A stretch of 64,000 bases of DNA from Elmis aenea (GCA_947652605.1 OX393579.1:5022001-5086000), one strand, 5' to 3'; numbered from the stretch's first letter, positions 34,590 to 46,178 are shown. Notes: generated by a model from the sequence alone, not told the origin. Numbers and translations are program-made.

Positions 34590-36390
34590 AAAAGTAAATT
34601 TTGCAAGCTGGTCAGTTAATAAATTCTGCCTGCACTGCAATAATAAATATTCATGAATAAAATTTAATCAATCAACTCGCCCGTGCCATTTTTATCCGGC
34701 TCTGTGTTAATCGGAAATACAATTTAGTTACAAATTGTCAAAGATATTCAGTTCATGTATGCAGCATTTTTTACGCCAAACCGTGAAAATTAATCTCAAA
34801 AAATAATTTTTCAAGCATGCCACTGATAAAACAAAACAAATTAAACAAAAGGACATATTGCACAAGCAGCTAACATCGTAGACAAAAGCAGGTTGTTGTT
34901 ACCTTAAAAAATCGCACTAGCTTGGTAAAAAAACTTGAAACAAGATAAAGAAACTACACACCAGACGAGTATTATGTTCTTGCCTGACCACAAACGTTTG
35001 TCACTGTCTAACTGGTGAAATAATACTGACATTGTTTACCTTTAACGGTTTGTGACATGTCGCGAGCAAGACGTGAGCCTTTCAATGCAAAGGATTCGCT
35101 GTATATCGGATAACACAACTGTCACGCCAGGAACATAGAATATGGACATGAAAACTATCTACTGGACGCGCGTGCACTAACGTGTTGTTCAACTTTTATT
35201 TATTAATTATCAACCCAAATTTAAAGTTAATTTCCTGCACTTTTACCACTAATGGTTACTAAAATTAATTGTTCTTCCGTCGATAATACCAAAAATTTTA
35301 ATTAACGGAAACTGCACAAGACGTATGCAAAAGCACACATCCGATGAGAGCAAAACGACACATTTCCCATTGCCAGCTTATTCTAGTTCATATCCTATCA
35401 ACCGGAACGTGATTAGAACGGAAGGTGCTCAGATCACAAGTAAAAACGACTAAAAGTAGAAATTCTTTCATTATTATTTCTGTCACACGTAACACATTCT
35501 GCGGAGCGAACACAATTTGATGGGGCGTTTTATAAAAATGCATTTTTCAGCTGGAATTTGTTAAAAAGAATAAATGGGAAACGCTGAGAAAAATTAGACA
35601 ATATATATTTGACACGATAACGGAATGATAGATAACACAAATCTCACGAAAACTAGATAAAAAGTACAACCAAATTATTTTAATTAATCTTTAACATTGG
35701 TACGATTTCACTGCAAGCTGATCTTTAAAAATATTGAAAACGTGGCATGTAAAATATATGAGCCGTTTATTTTGTAAGTAGCTTAAGTCAATTACAAATC
35801 AAAATGTACTGATAAATTTACTTGTTACTTATGTGTTTTATGAATATCAATGATAATGAAAATATACTTAAATAAATTAGTTTTATTACATAATTTACTC
35901 AACAATTTTCTTAAATTGGCCGTGTAAAAGCTCCACTTTTTTAGTAACTTTTATTCAGTTTCAAAATACCAAAGTGTACTCGCCCTCTGCAAAATGCAAC
36001 CAATTACTTGGCCATAGTTATTCGAACGTTGTTTAATACATAAAACTTCTTACACACACCCAAATTCGTTACAAAATTTAAATATAAATGTACCTAGACT
36101 CCTAGACCTAAATCATTGTACCACTTACTTATGCATTCTCAATTTTTATTTGAAATTTATTAAAATATTTATAATGTATCTCGCACTTAACAGCTGTTGC
36201 TATTATTAATTAATTTCGTTGACCAACTTAGTTGTTGTTTACTCAGCATACGTATGATATGAAAAGTGTTGTGGTCGCGAAAATTTTATCAGACACAAGT
36301 TTTGCACTAATAAGCAACACGAAATACACATGTTAATATTATTATGTCTTTTTTTATAGTTTAAATTACAACTCGACAGTTCATAATAAT
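34590..36390. other. No recognised gene
   Basis: AT-rich; 34940-35540 is slightly less so and contains CG dinucleotides. No exon or RNA gene supported. Confidence 0.45.
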
Positions 36391-36392
36391 TT

Positions 36393-36962
36393 TTGCAAGT
36401 TGAGCTGAAAAAAACACGAGTGCACGAGCGATTTTTTCTGAGTGAAGATTTGTCAAAATTTATAGATTATTTGCAATGCAAGAGTTATATTTTATCAGAA
36501 AATTTCTTTCACCTAACCTACCTGATCAATTAAATGTATGTTATGTCAAATTTTAGAATTTTACAAGTACTGTTAGAGTGGTGCGTCAGGGGTGTGGTTT
36601 AATCTATATTAAAGTAACGCTACTGGTCGCCGAAATTCGTCAAAAAATTATCAAGACCTAAATAATTAATTCCCTCTCCAAATTTATATTTTCGACCAAT
36701 CACAAACTCAGATTTCTTAGAAACGACCAATAAACGCATGAAAATCTGTTAATTGCGAAAAAGATATCATCAGTATGATTATGTTTACTGGTCGTTTCTA
36801 GGAAATCTGAGTTTGTTATTGGTCATTATTGGGACAATCAACATCTGACAGGGGAATTTAAAATTATTACCGTGTAATAATGCTCCTATTGGTAGTCTCT
36901 TCTAGAAGATTTAACACTAGTGATTGGTTGAAAACGCAAATTTGACAAGTGAAGGAAATTTT
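36393..36962 (+). mobile_element. Unclassified repeat element, copy 1
   Basis: About 570 bp that recur inverted at 41764-42915 (there split by a mariner). Landmarks: GCAAGTTGAGCTGAAAAAAA, TAGATTATTTGCAATGCA, AGTGGTGCGTCAGGGGTGTG, TATATTAAAGTAACGCTAC, ACAAACTCAGATTTC. A roughly 40-bp internal inverted repeat (CCAATCACAAACTCAGATTT at 36697, inverted near 36790-36828) could form a hairpin. No coding capacity found. Confidence 0.75.
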
Positions 36963-37684
36963 CTTTGCAACAGTTTTCTGTGTTCCAAAAATCGCCCAAG
37001 TTCTATAAATTTTAAACACGCAAACAGAGGCGGCAACAATAGTTGGTATTTCTTTATCTAAAGATTGCAAACCGATCAATATTTGCCAACAGACTTATTC
37101 GTCGATCGACACAAAGATAAAAAAATCTTTATTTGTTCGGGAAAACTCCTTTGTGTACTAATCTCAGAGCAATGAAATAAAATACATCACACTTTTCGTT
37201 TGAATGCATACAACCAGGAAGTACTTTGAAGGTGAAATGATAATTAATTTACGTCTTCAAACAATTTAAAGGTCAATGCCTGACTACACGCTATTTAAAA
37301 ATATGTGCGTATAACTTACGCGTATGATTTATCACAACGCAAGCAACCGATTTATTTGTGACTTTTTTAAAATAATAAATCAACAATAAGCCTTCAGATT
37401 TCGCAAAAAAAAATTTTTTTGCATGGCGCTTTTAAAATTGACGCAGCCTACTTAGTTTTTGGCATACGCATTGACGCCATAATGGATTTTTTTTGGGTCA
37501 GTTGACAAGTTTTGCGGTAAATACAATTATCGCCAACTCACAGCATGAAAAATCAATATGGTGTCTGTTATTCATTAAACAAATTCTACTGTTGTGCATA
37601 ATAAAGTTATTCGTCTTTCAATTCTTTCAGTTTTTTCAGGATATTTCGTAGCTGGGCACATTTTCACTTGAGTTTCTTACACGG

Positions 37685-37752
37685 CCGGTTTACCAGAAGG
37701 CGAATCTCGGCAATTGCCTAGAGGCGCCAAGATACGGAGGCGCCAGCCCTAC
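37685..37752. mobile_element. Fragment with GGCGCC repeats, transposon end
   Basis: GGCCGGTTTACCAG, AATTGCCTAGAGGCGCC and CGGAGGCGCCAGCCC resemble the terminus of a DNA transposon. A related reversed segment (GGGGCGCCTAAAT ... GCACTGGCCCTGG) is at 40319-40381. Pairing as one element is not proven, because other elements lie between. Confidence 0.35.
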
Positions 37753-37950
37753 TCATAAAAAATACGATATGATGAATTTGAAAAATATTAGCAGATGCGG
37801 GGAACATCTAACAAAATTAAATATGAGGGCAAACGTTTTACAATTTTAAATCCTTAAATATTTTCCAAATTTTGTATTATTGGCAATGTTGTAAAAACGT
37901 AAATGATTAAAATTTTAACCTAAAATGCCTAAAGTGACAATGTCAAAATT

Positions 37951-38714
37951 TACAGTGTGGCTGGTTTTTCATCGTCCAGCTTATATCTGCTGAAATATTA
38001 ATGTTACCAAAAAAAGTTAAATGAGAAACTTATTAAACAAAAGCTGGTCTACAAAATGGTGCTAAAAATTTTGTTCCATAGCCTACCAGTTTTTCGGAAA
38101 AATATCCAACTTTTGTTTTTTAAATAGAACACCCTGTATATTTTCACAGAATCACATTCTAAATCAATTTCTCTTCACAATGATATTATCATAAGTACCA
38201 TTTTGCTTTTAAATTATGCTCAATATTTCAAAAAAGGAGAATTATTATAGTCGGATGGGGAAACAGCACAGCATATCAACTTTTTCATTATTTGTATAGT
38301 ACATATTTCTTAATTATAATTACACTTATTTCTGTCTGATTTGACAAGTGTTTGCTAATGTAAACAAATTTAACAGGTATTTTGCAATAAACAAAACAAT
38401 ATCACAGCCGACTTTAATAATTCTTTTTTTGAAATATTGTGCATAATTTAAAAGCAAAATGGTACTTATGATATATCATTGTAAAGAGAAATTGATTTAG
38501 AATGTGATTCTGTCAAAATATACAGGGTGTTCTATTTAAAAAAGAAAAGTTGGATATTTTTCCGAAAAACTGGTAGGCTATGGAATAAAATTTTTAGCAC
38601 AATTTTGTAGACCAGCTTTTGTTTAATAAGTTTCTCATTAAACTTTTTTTGGTAACTTTAATATTTCAGCAGATATGTATAAGCTGGACAATGAAAAATC
38701 AGCCACCCTGTATA
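37951..38714. mobile_element. Foldback element with 280-bp inverted arms
   Basis: The left arm 37951-38230 is the reverse complement of the right arm 38431-38714 (ends TACAGTGTGGCTG and CAGCCACCCTGTATA). The centre of about 200 bp is unrelated to the arms. A single right-type arm is at 11311-11596. No transposase frame; non-autonomous. Confidence 0.85.
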
Positions 38715-38786
38715 CAGAGTTTGAAGGGATGTATACAATAAAACTCTGGTTTTTACAGGACGTATTCTTTAGCCAAGTATTTATTG

Positions 38787-38836
38787 GTAAACTTACATGT
38801 TTCGATTAGGACTTCCTAATCTTCATCAGAGTTACT
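38787..38836 (-). ncRNA. Hammerhead-ribozyme-like motif in left arm
   Basis: Minus strand: GTAACT, CTGATGA, A, GATTAGG-AAGT-CCTAATC (a perfect 7-bp stem II with 4-nt loop), GAAAC, AT, GTA, AGTTTAC. The core elements CUGANGA and GAAA are in order; ACATGT is self-complementary as in minimal type I hammerheads with very short stem III; GTAACT pairs with AGTTTAC as stem I with one bulge. The extra A between CTGATGA and stem II departs from the consensus, so cleavage activity is uncertain. Confidence 0.6.
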
Positions 38837-38955
38837 GAAATTTAATAATTGATAATAATAATTTTTTTAACAAATTTAACAATTGCATTATAAAAAAAGG
38901 TTGGTCTATAAAACTACTTACGTTATCCACATAATTTCTTGGTTAAAATAAACAC

Positions 38956-39255
38956 AATAGTGATTTAAAAAAACTCAAAGACATTTTAAAGACCAAAAAT
39001 AAGTCTAGTGTTCAGGCTAATACTAGTTTAACAGAACATGTACTAAAAACCGACCATGATTTCAATTTTAATAAAATAAAAATGATCTATCACGAAAAGA
39101 ATTTATTTAAAAGACTAATAGCAGAAAGTATTTTTATAAACGTAAACAATAATGCTTGTAATGACAGAACTGACATAGACAATATTTTTCAAAAAACATA
39201 CAAATTATTAGTAAATAAATGTCATCAACAAAATTTACTATTTCCTAACAATTAG
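38956..39255 (+). pseudogene. Penelope-like element protein, C-terminal (GIY-YIG region) fragment
   Basis: A 99-codon open stretch with no internal stop, closed by TAG at 39253-39255. It begins NSDLKKLKD and continues TSLTEHVLKTDHDFNF, KMIYHEKNLFKRLIAES and DNIFQKTYKLL. The 'x-L-x-EH-x3-T-x-H-x-F-x-F ... R-L-I-x-E' pattern is typical of the sequence after the GIY-YIG core in Penelope-like polyproteins. The catalytic GIY-YIG residues and the reverse transcriptase are absent, since the copy is cut immediately upstream by the inverted arm. Confidence 0.75.
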
Positions 39256-39953
39256 CTAAAATATTTCTATATATCAATTTAAAAAATATTAATAGAATTT
39301 TTGTCGCTTACTGTTAAGTTTTTTAAAATATTGTTTGTTTTTAACAAAAAATAATTATTGTTCATTAATTGTCATATTTTATCATTATCATTGTTCAATT
39401 ATTATTGTTCATTATGTTAATTATTGTAAACTATTATTATATACTCATTATTTGTTAATTAAAACTTACAATTGTAAATTTCAAAAAAGATGTTGCCTAT
39501 TAGTGACATCTGGTTAGTAAGGATTGTTATTACTAACAATTTTGTCAGTTTCCTACAAAAATCGTTGCTTAGTGGTTTTTTAAGTATGATATTTTTCCTG
39601 GTTTCACAGTCATTCTGTGCTGTTAAGTTTGTTGTAAAAATGTGCACATTGTTTTCTGTAATCGTCTTTTTAAAAAATTGTTAGTTATAAGTTAAAAATA
39701 CCAAATAATTCAAAAAAAAATTTAATATCTGTTGTTTAATGTTATATTTTACTTTGAGTAAGTTTGTGCCTGCGGATTTTTATCACATTTTAAAAGGAAA
39801 AAAATTGTTTGACCACGTTGTTTTCTAATACAACTGTTTATTTTAACCAAGAAATTATGTGGATAACGTAAGTAGTTTTATAGACCAACCTTTTTTTATA
39901 ATGCAATTGTTAAATTTGTTAAAAAAATTATTATTATCAATTATTAAATTTCA

Positions 39954-40002
39954 GTAACTCTGATGAAGATTAGGAAGTCCTAATTGAAACATGTAAGTTT
40001 AC
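39954..40002 (+). ncRNA. Hammerhead-ribozyme-like motif in right arm
   Basis: Plus strand, same layout as in the left arm: GTAACT, CTGATGA (39960-39966), stem II GATTAGG/CCTAATT with loop AAGT, GAAAC (39986-39990), AT, GTA (predicted cleavage after 39995), AGTTTAC. It differs from the other copy by one T for C at the base of stem II, leaving a G-U pair. Confidence 0.6.
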
Positions 40003-40411
40003 CAATAAATACTTGGCTAAAGAATACGTCCTGTAAAAACCAGAGTTTTATGTATACATCCCTTCAATCATCATTAACGGACGCAATTCCAATATTTAAT
40101 ATATACAGAGTGTAATTTGTCACCCTTTAATGTATAGATAATAAAAGTAAACAAATGTATTAGTGTTCATTAATACAAAAATATTTAAAAGTTCATACTG
40201 ATATTACTAATTATTATAAAAATAAATGTTTTTAGTGATCTACCCGCGTTAAAACTCTTTCAGTTGGTGTTCGACTTTGGGGTAAATTCCCAAAAACATA
40301 TTACACGATAATGTATAGGGGCGCCTAAATTTTCTTTGCCTAAAGGCGTCAGATCTCAGATACTCTTGCACTGGCCCTGGATTCCCACTAAGCACATACA
40401 AATATGGTAAC

Positions 40412-41026
40412 AGGACAATCACCCCCTGGACAATCACCCCCCGGACAAATAACCCCCCGGACAAATAACCCCCCGTGTAAAAAATCCCCCAGACAATTAA
40501 CCCCTCGTGCAGAAAAAACAACGACTAACTTGAAATAACAGTAGATTATAATTGCCGCAATGTAAAGTGATAAAGTTGCAAAAAAAAAAGAAATAAGGCA
40601 GATTAACAATTTAATCTTCTTCGGGTGTTACCTTTGAACGCACAATTTTTCACTGTTATGGCCATCATGCAGCGATTTGGAATGATGTTAACATCATAGG
40701 ATTAGGATTAAAATTAGTAAACTTGTAAACTTTATGGTTTATTTAAATAAACTTACATTTGTAAAGTATTTTACAGGAAAATAAATATTGTTAATAATGT
40801 ATTAAAATGTTATTCTTTAATTTTTTTATTTGCAACTTTATCACTTTACATTGCGGGAATTATAATTTACCGATATTTCAAGTTAGTCGTTGTTTTTTTT
40901 TGCATGGGGGTTAATTGTCTGGGGTTTTTTTACACGGGGGGTTATTTGTACGGGGGTTATTTGTACGGGGGGTTATTGTCCGGGGGTTATTGTCCGGGGG
41001 GTGATTGTCCAGGGGGTGATTGTCCT
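40412..41026. mobile_element. TIR element with C-run/G-run subterminal repeats
   Basis: The left arm (40412-40600) opens AGGACAATCACCCCC and repeats units such as GGACAAATAACCCCCC at 16-18-bp spacing; the right arm (about 40810-41026) is the reverse complement, with G-runs at 40907-41015, ending GGGGGTGATTGTCCT. Inside the arms both sides share CAACGACTAACTTGAAATA and TGTAAAGTGATAAAGTTGCA. About 200 bp of unrelated AT-rich DNA lies in the centre. Open frames over the arms are repeat artefacts. Confidence 0.8.
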
Positions 41027-41763
41027 AGAACCACAAATATAAACGCATTTCTTTGCATATTTAACCAACTTTTGATCTTCAACAGTATCCAGAATTCTCA
41101 TGTATTTATGAAGAATCATACACTCTGTAAAGTATTTTTTTCGATCAAATTCAACATCGTAACATTACTGGCCTATATGCTCTTAAACGTGGCCTATTTT
41201 TCACATTTGCGCCGCTTACTCGATCACACAAACAAAGACCACTCTTACATAATCAAATTAATAACGCATGCACTGCCACATTATTAATTATACACACAAA
41301 AACATGACTCAATTTCTACGCATCAACCGTGCTTCTAAACAAACTACACACTTAGCGTCAATTTAAATGAGAAGATATTACGTGCTAATTAATTTACGCC
41401 TTTTTCCGGTCTTTATGTTTTCATTTGGCCGAACTCGTCGATTCTGATTTTGGCTTGGTCTTGAAGTGTGGCTCAAGTTTTTCGCGATAAAATTGCGCGG
41501 GGATCATTAACCTGTCGAACGTCGAACCATACAAAACACGGCTTAAAAACAATCGCGCCGGACTGTCACGGCGGATTCCTTAGAGCCATTCTGCCGAAGC
41601 AATTTTGATTCTTTTCAATACAATGAAATATTATATTCAATTATGTTTGTGAGTCAGCTATTAAAGATCGACACACTTTTTAGTTAGTGATTGTTATCCC
41701 GCGGACAATTCTTGGTTGCTAGATTGATTCAAGCGTGTTCTGAGATAAAGGAAAATAAGGTTG

Positions 41764-42915
41764 AAAATATCCTTCACCTGTCAAATTTGCGTTTTCAACC
41801 AATCACTAATCTTAAATGTTCTAGAGACTACCAATAGGAGCACTATTGCACGGTAATAATTTTACATTCCCCTGTCAGATGTTGATCCTCATCTCAAATT
41901 TGCTTTTTCGACCAATAACAAACTCAGATTTCCTAGAAACGACCAATAAACATATTCATACACTGATAATATCCTTTTCGCAATTAACAGATTTTCATAC
42001 GTTTATTGGCCGTTTCTAAGAAATCTGAGTTTGTGATTGGTCGAAAATATAAATTTGGAGAGGGAATTAAATATTAGGTTGATGCATAATTATCCGCCGT
42101 TTTTGAAAAGTTATAATATAACATAAATTATAATAAAATATTGGAAATTTTCTTGTATACATCCCTTCAATAAATTATAATGTAACATAATCAAAAACGA
42201 AAACAAACTCAAAGCAGTAGGTACAGTTATCATTTGGGGAAGTAGTCACCATCAACGTCGATTACTGCTTCCCATATGCTTGGAAAACGGTCGATTCCGC
42301 GGGCGAAGAAGCACTGGTTTTTGGAGGCAATGCACGATTTGACATCCTCTACCAAATCCGAAGATCGACCCTTTCCTGACTTGTCATCTAAGCTTTAAAG
42401 CGAACAAACCGCTCTCGGCATGACCTCTCGCTAATCGTTCCTTCGCGAAATAACTCAGCGGTTTTCCATCCTTCCTCGAAGTGATACAGCATAATGTGGC
42501 TTATATGTGTATGATTTTCGATGTGCATTTTAATTTCTCAACCCTTTTAAAGAACTATATTATGACAAATGTCAATTAAACGACAAATTGAATAACAAAA
42601 CTTCGCGGAAAAAAACGGCAGATAATTATGCATCAACCTAATATTTTGGTCTTGATAAATATTTTGACGCATTTCGGCGACCGGTAGCGTTACTTTAATA
42701 TAGATTAAACCACACCCCTGACGCACCACTCTGACAGTACTCGTAAAATTTGACATAACATACATTTAATTTGGCAGGTAGGTTAGGTGCAGGAAATTTT
42801 CTGACAAAATATAACTCGTGCATTGCAAATAATCTATAATTTTTGACACATCTTCACTCATGCAAGTTGAATCAGAAAAAAATCACTTGTGTTTTTTTCA
42901 GCTCAACTTGCATTC
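41764..42915 (-). mobile_element. Unclassified repeat element, copy 2 (inverted, split by mariner)
   Basis: Reverse complement of 36393-36962, interrupted at 42072 by a 568-bp mariner and resuming at 42642 (GTCTTGATAAATATTTTGAC). The right edge holds an additional local hairpin (GCAAGTTGA ... TCAACTTGC at 42863-42911). Confidence 0.75.
42074..42641 (-). mobile_element. Mariner element, internal deletion derivative
   Basis: Inverted ends TTAGGTTGATGCATAATTAT and its reverse complement at 42622-42641, flanked by a TA duplication (42072-42073 and 42642-42643). On the minus strand a transposase N-terminus (HIMLYHFEEGWKTAELF, SERSCRERFVRF) runs straight into a C-terminus (CIASKNQCFFARGID, then WEAVIDVDGDYF), so the whole DD34D catalytic centre is deleted. 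The TIRs look intact, so it could be moved only by a related full-length element. Confidence 0.9.
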
Positions 42916-42919
42916 GGGC

Positions 42920-45480
42920 ATATTTACCAAAAATTATCGATAATTTTCAATGCACTTGTTATATTACTACTGATAAATTTACTAAATAAAAATCTTGTAC
43001 AAAATAACGCCTGAGAAATGGGATAAACAAGGAAATTGAAATCATTAGGAGTAAAACCGTGGTTCATTGCAAAAACAAGTGGCGCCAAGTTAAAAAGACA
43101 GCTAAGGCTGCCCAAAGACTGCTGTGTTTGTAGTTAGGAATGGAAAAGTATTAATAAAAACGGACTATCAACGTTGGAAAGTTCATAAAAGCTATTATTA
43201 GGATGCCTGAAAACACATAAAAGTTATAAGAAAGCGCTGAAATTATTTTGTAGATTGGTGTCACATTTCTTAAGCTTTTTTTGTTTGGGCGAGACATCGC
43301 CAGCAAATTCGCTGGCAAAAAATGGTTAATCTGCTTCAAAAATGGTAGCTCCAATGAAAATTTAAAATAACATTTGTCCATGAACAGTTTTAATGCCAGA
43401 TACTAATAATAAAAGTTGGTTATAATAGTTTTTAACTAACTCAACTGAAGCAATGATTAACGGGATTAAACAAGAAATAAAAACTTTGCTCACAAGGTTT
43501 ACACGAAAAAAAATTGCATACATTTTTTAAAACAAAATTAAGCGCAATTTGAAACTTTTCAGCTAATTTTTGATCTGAAATTTATTCCCAGGCACTGTAA
43601 TTTCTTTTATAGTTATTTTAACAAACCCTACATCAAAATTCTTACGATAAGTAACCGAGATAGCAAACATAAGTGAAATTTCTTTATAGTTTGCATAAGT
43701 ATTTTTATGCACAATAAAATGCAAAACTTTTAATATCTCAGAAGAACATAAAAGTGACTTATGCCTCTTTCAAAATCCAAAAGCTGATGAATTAAAATAT
43801 CATCGTTTAGCAATGGAAATAACGTAGTATATCCATGATAAAAGATTGTTTTCCTTATTTTATAGCCAAATTGAACAGTTAATAAAAAGTATTTGAAGTC
43901 AATTTTTATCCTAAATTGACTGAATACAAACAAAAACTCTTTAAACAAATAACAAAGCCAAAACACTGTGATAAAATTTCGCCTTAAAATCGACGAATTT
44001 TATCTTTTTAAGCACCCCACAGAGACCAAGTTCAGTTTGAACACGTGTGCATATTTTATTATGTACTTTGCTTGAGGGAAAGAGAGAGAAAAAGGCAAAT
44101 AAAAGGGCAATGCAGTTACGTGAAAGTAGGTTACAAACCAGAAGTCAATCAATACAAAACACAATAAAAATTATTTTAATAAATGATGTTAGTGCAAGCT
44201 TTCGATGGTGTTTATATTTAAAAATCTAGCGCGCATCTATTATAATTTTTTGTTGTAAATTAAACTTACTGTGGCAATTTTATAAAAAAATAATACATAC
44301 TGAACATAATTACAGAATGTTCTTGATTGGGAGTATTTTTCTCGTTGCCTGTAATTTTAAAATCGTTACAGTTCGGTATTTTGAAAGTGTGTTAACATTA
44401 AAATTTTGATCAAGAGCACTGTCTCTTTTTTTTTTCTTGACGAAACAAAACTGCTGTAATGATCGTCATCTGTTTCAATAAATTCGTCATAACATAACAC
44501 ACAACAACTTGATTTAACGTACAATTTCGAAAATTTCACTGTAACTATGACAAACACGTTGGAATTGCATTGCGAACTATTTTAAACAACTTCCTATAAA
44601 CAATTTTCGCAAATTATCGCTCACTATGGTACTAGTTGCGGAAAAACCACTCCAGAACGTGATGTAACAAGTTAACAACTTCGTTATAAGGTAAAAAAAG
44701 CAGTTTTTTATATTGTTATCAGGAAAATAGCACAATAAAGTGTTTATGTATCTTAGATTGTCAAGATAAATTTGCGGAAAAAATTACGAAACATGGACAG
44801 TAATTGCTCAAGTTTCATGTACAATTATATCCGCATAATTGCCTGCACAATGTTAAAAAAAATCGATTAAAAACTGTACTTACAATTGCGAGCAGCAAAA
44901 CATACGTTTTCAAATTCAATGCTGCCAAAGTTCACACACAAAAATATGATTTTAAACTCCGCATTAATAATGCACGGAGCGTCTCGAAGCGTCGTTTTAA
45001 ATATTAATCCGTTGATTATGAAAACACCACACAACGTCGCGCTTCACAAAAGGAATAATCAAAACGTCAGAAGGCACGTCTAGTAATACAATCACCATTC
45101 GACCGAAATACGGACCAATAACAAAAAACGGATTTAAATAAAGTTCGGAACGGATGTTCCAGACGACGGATGGCTCATTAAAAGGAACGAACGTGGAATA
45201 GCGAAGAACACACAACACGACACAGCGGTGTTTTTGTGATTTTGTTTATAATGGTACCTTCCAGCTGTTTGTACGTTGCGCGCTCGCAGCTGAGCAGCTA
45301 CGGCCTGCAAATCAATATTCTTTGACCGAGCCGAACCGCCCCTCACAACGAAAACACCCCCGTGGTTGTGCACGTTGCGATTCCTTCGCAGACTCGTCAA
45401 TGAATTCGGCTCGTTACTGAATGGATGCCGAAATCTCGATGGTAACGCTTGATTAAACGAAGAGCCGAAACGCGAAATTA
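42920..45480. other. No recognised gene
   Basis: AT-rich up to about 44850. From 44880 to 45480 it is less AT-rich with many CG dinucleotides (GCGCGCTCGCAGCTGAGCAG near 45278), consistent with a promoter or non-coding exon region. The minus-strand frame 45134-45400 has a possible splice donor at about 45256, but nothing identifies it. Confidence 0.4.
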
Positions 45481-45520
45481 AAGTAAGATCTGCTACAACG
45501 TTGCTGGAGCAGAAGAAAAT

Positions 45521-45570
45521 TATAAATAGCCTCCAGCGTTTCTAATTCGCTGAAAATAATCAAGTAGTTC
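45521..45570 (+). promoter_or_regulatory. Candidate core promoter (TATA box)
   Basis: TATAAATAG at 45521 follows a CG-rich stretch. TCAAGT at 45560-45565 could serve as an initiator, but the 40-bp spacing is longer than usual. No downstream coding exon on the plus strand was recognised, so the transcript it would serve is unknown. Confidence 0.25.
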
Positions 45571-45974
45571 AACGGAGAGTAAAAAAAAAACAAACGAGAA
45601 ATGTGCAGAAAAACAAAACACTAATAAGATTTGCTTGGCATGGGGGATGTTAAATCAGTTCTGGTCTGCAGTGGCCAGACTTTTTTCTGTTGTTAAAGTA
45701 TACGTGTAAAGAATAATAATTTTGAAAACGTTTTTCTTCATGTGTTTAAGAAAGGGGGCTCAAGATTTTATTTGTACCTAGGACGTAAAAAATTGTACGC
45801 CCAGGCGTTGGTTTGCTTTTGGAAAAATTTGCTGTTGATCGTACAGTGTGAAAATTAAGTTGCGGTACTGATTTTTGTTGTTAATACCGGCGTGTTAGGT
45901 CGGTAAATGGTGGAAGTACTAGGACGCATAATCTTTTATAATGTTGATTTGAGTCAAATCATTTGATTGCTTCT

Positions 45975-46178
45975 ATGATGGAGCACAAGTCGCGATTGGA
46001 TTTTGCGTTATAATGGAGATAACTGCAGCAGAATCGTTCAGAATTTTTAAAACAATTGTTAAGGGAGACTAGTGAATCGGGAACGTCCACATTCGAATGG
46101 CACAAGGGCATCAAAGGGAACAACAAATCGCTCGAGGACTATGGAAGAAGCAGGCGTCGCTCTTCGACGCTTTAGGAA
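45975..46178 (+). pseudogene. Mariner-type transposase HTH fragment
   Basis: Broken frame reading MEHKSRLDFAL, then FLKQLLRETSESGTSTFEWH, KGIKGNNKSLEDYGRSRRR, ending at a stop near 46173. The TFEWHK-x-K-x4-S-ED-x-x-R-S-R-R pattern is the end of the N-terminal DNA-binding domain in mariner-type transposases. Two stops lie within it. Confidence 0.55.

Larger units (their letters stand above)
38721..40067 (+). mobile_element. Penelope-like retroelement, 5' truncated, with inverted terminal arms
   Basis: The left arm 38721-38954 and right arm 39834-40067 are reverse complements of 234 bp, nearly identical, ending TTGAAGGGATGTATAC and GTATACATCCCTTCAA. Between them, on the plus strand, is the C-terminal part of the element protein (38956-39255) and about 580 bp of AT-rich 3' sequence. 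Each arm holds a hammerhead-like motif. The assignment rests on the protein tail plus the arm-borne ribozyme cores, which are known for Penelope-like elements. The reverse transcriptase domain is missing. Confidence 0.75.

Noticed and set aside
40249..41287. Gly/Val-rich open frames near the G-run arrays
   Set aside because: They translate the 16-18-bp repeats of a TIR element and have no independent support.
40051..42171. 18-base match between the Penelope-like element end and the inside of the mariner (TGTATACATCCCTTCAAT)
   Set aside because: No similarity extends beyond it on either side; in AT-rich DNA of this size a chance match of this length is possible, so no second element copy is claimed.
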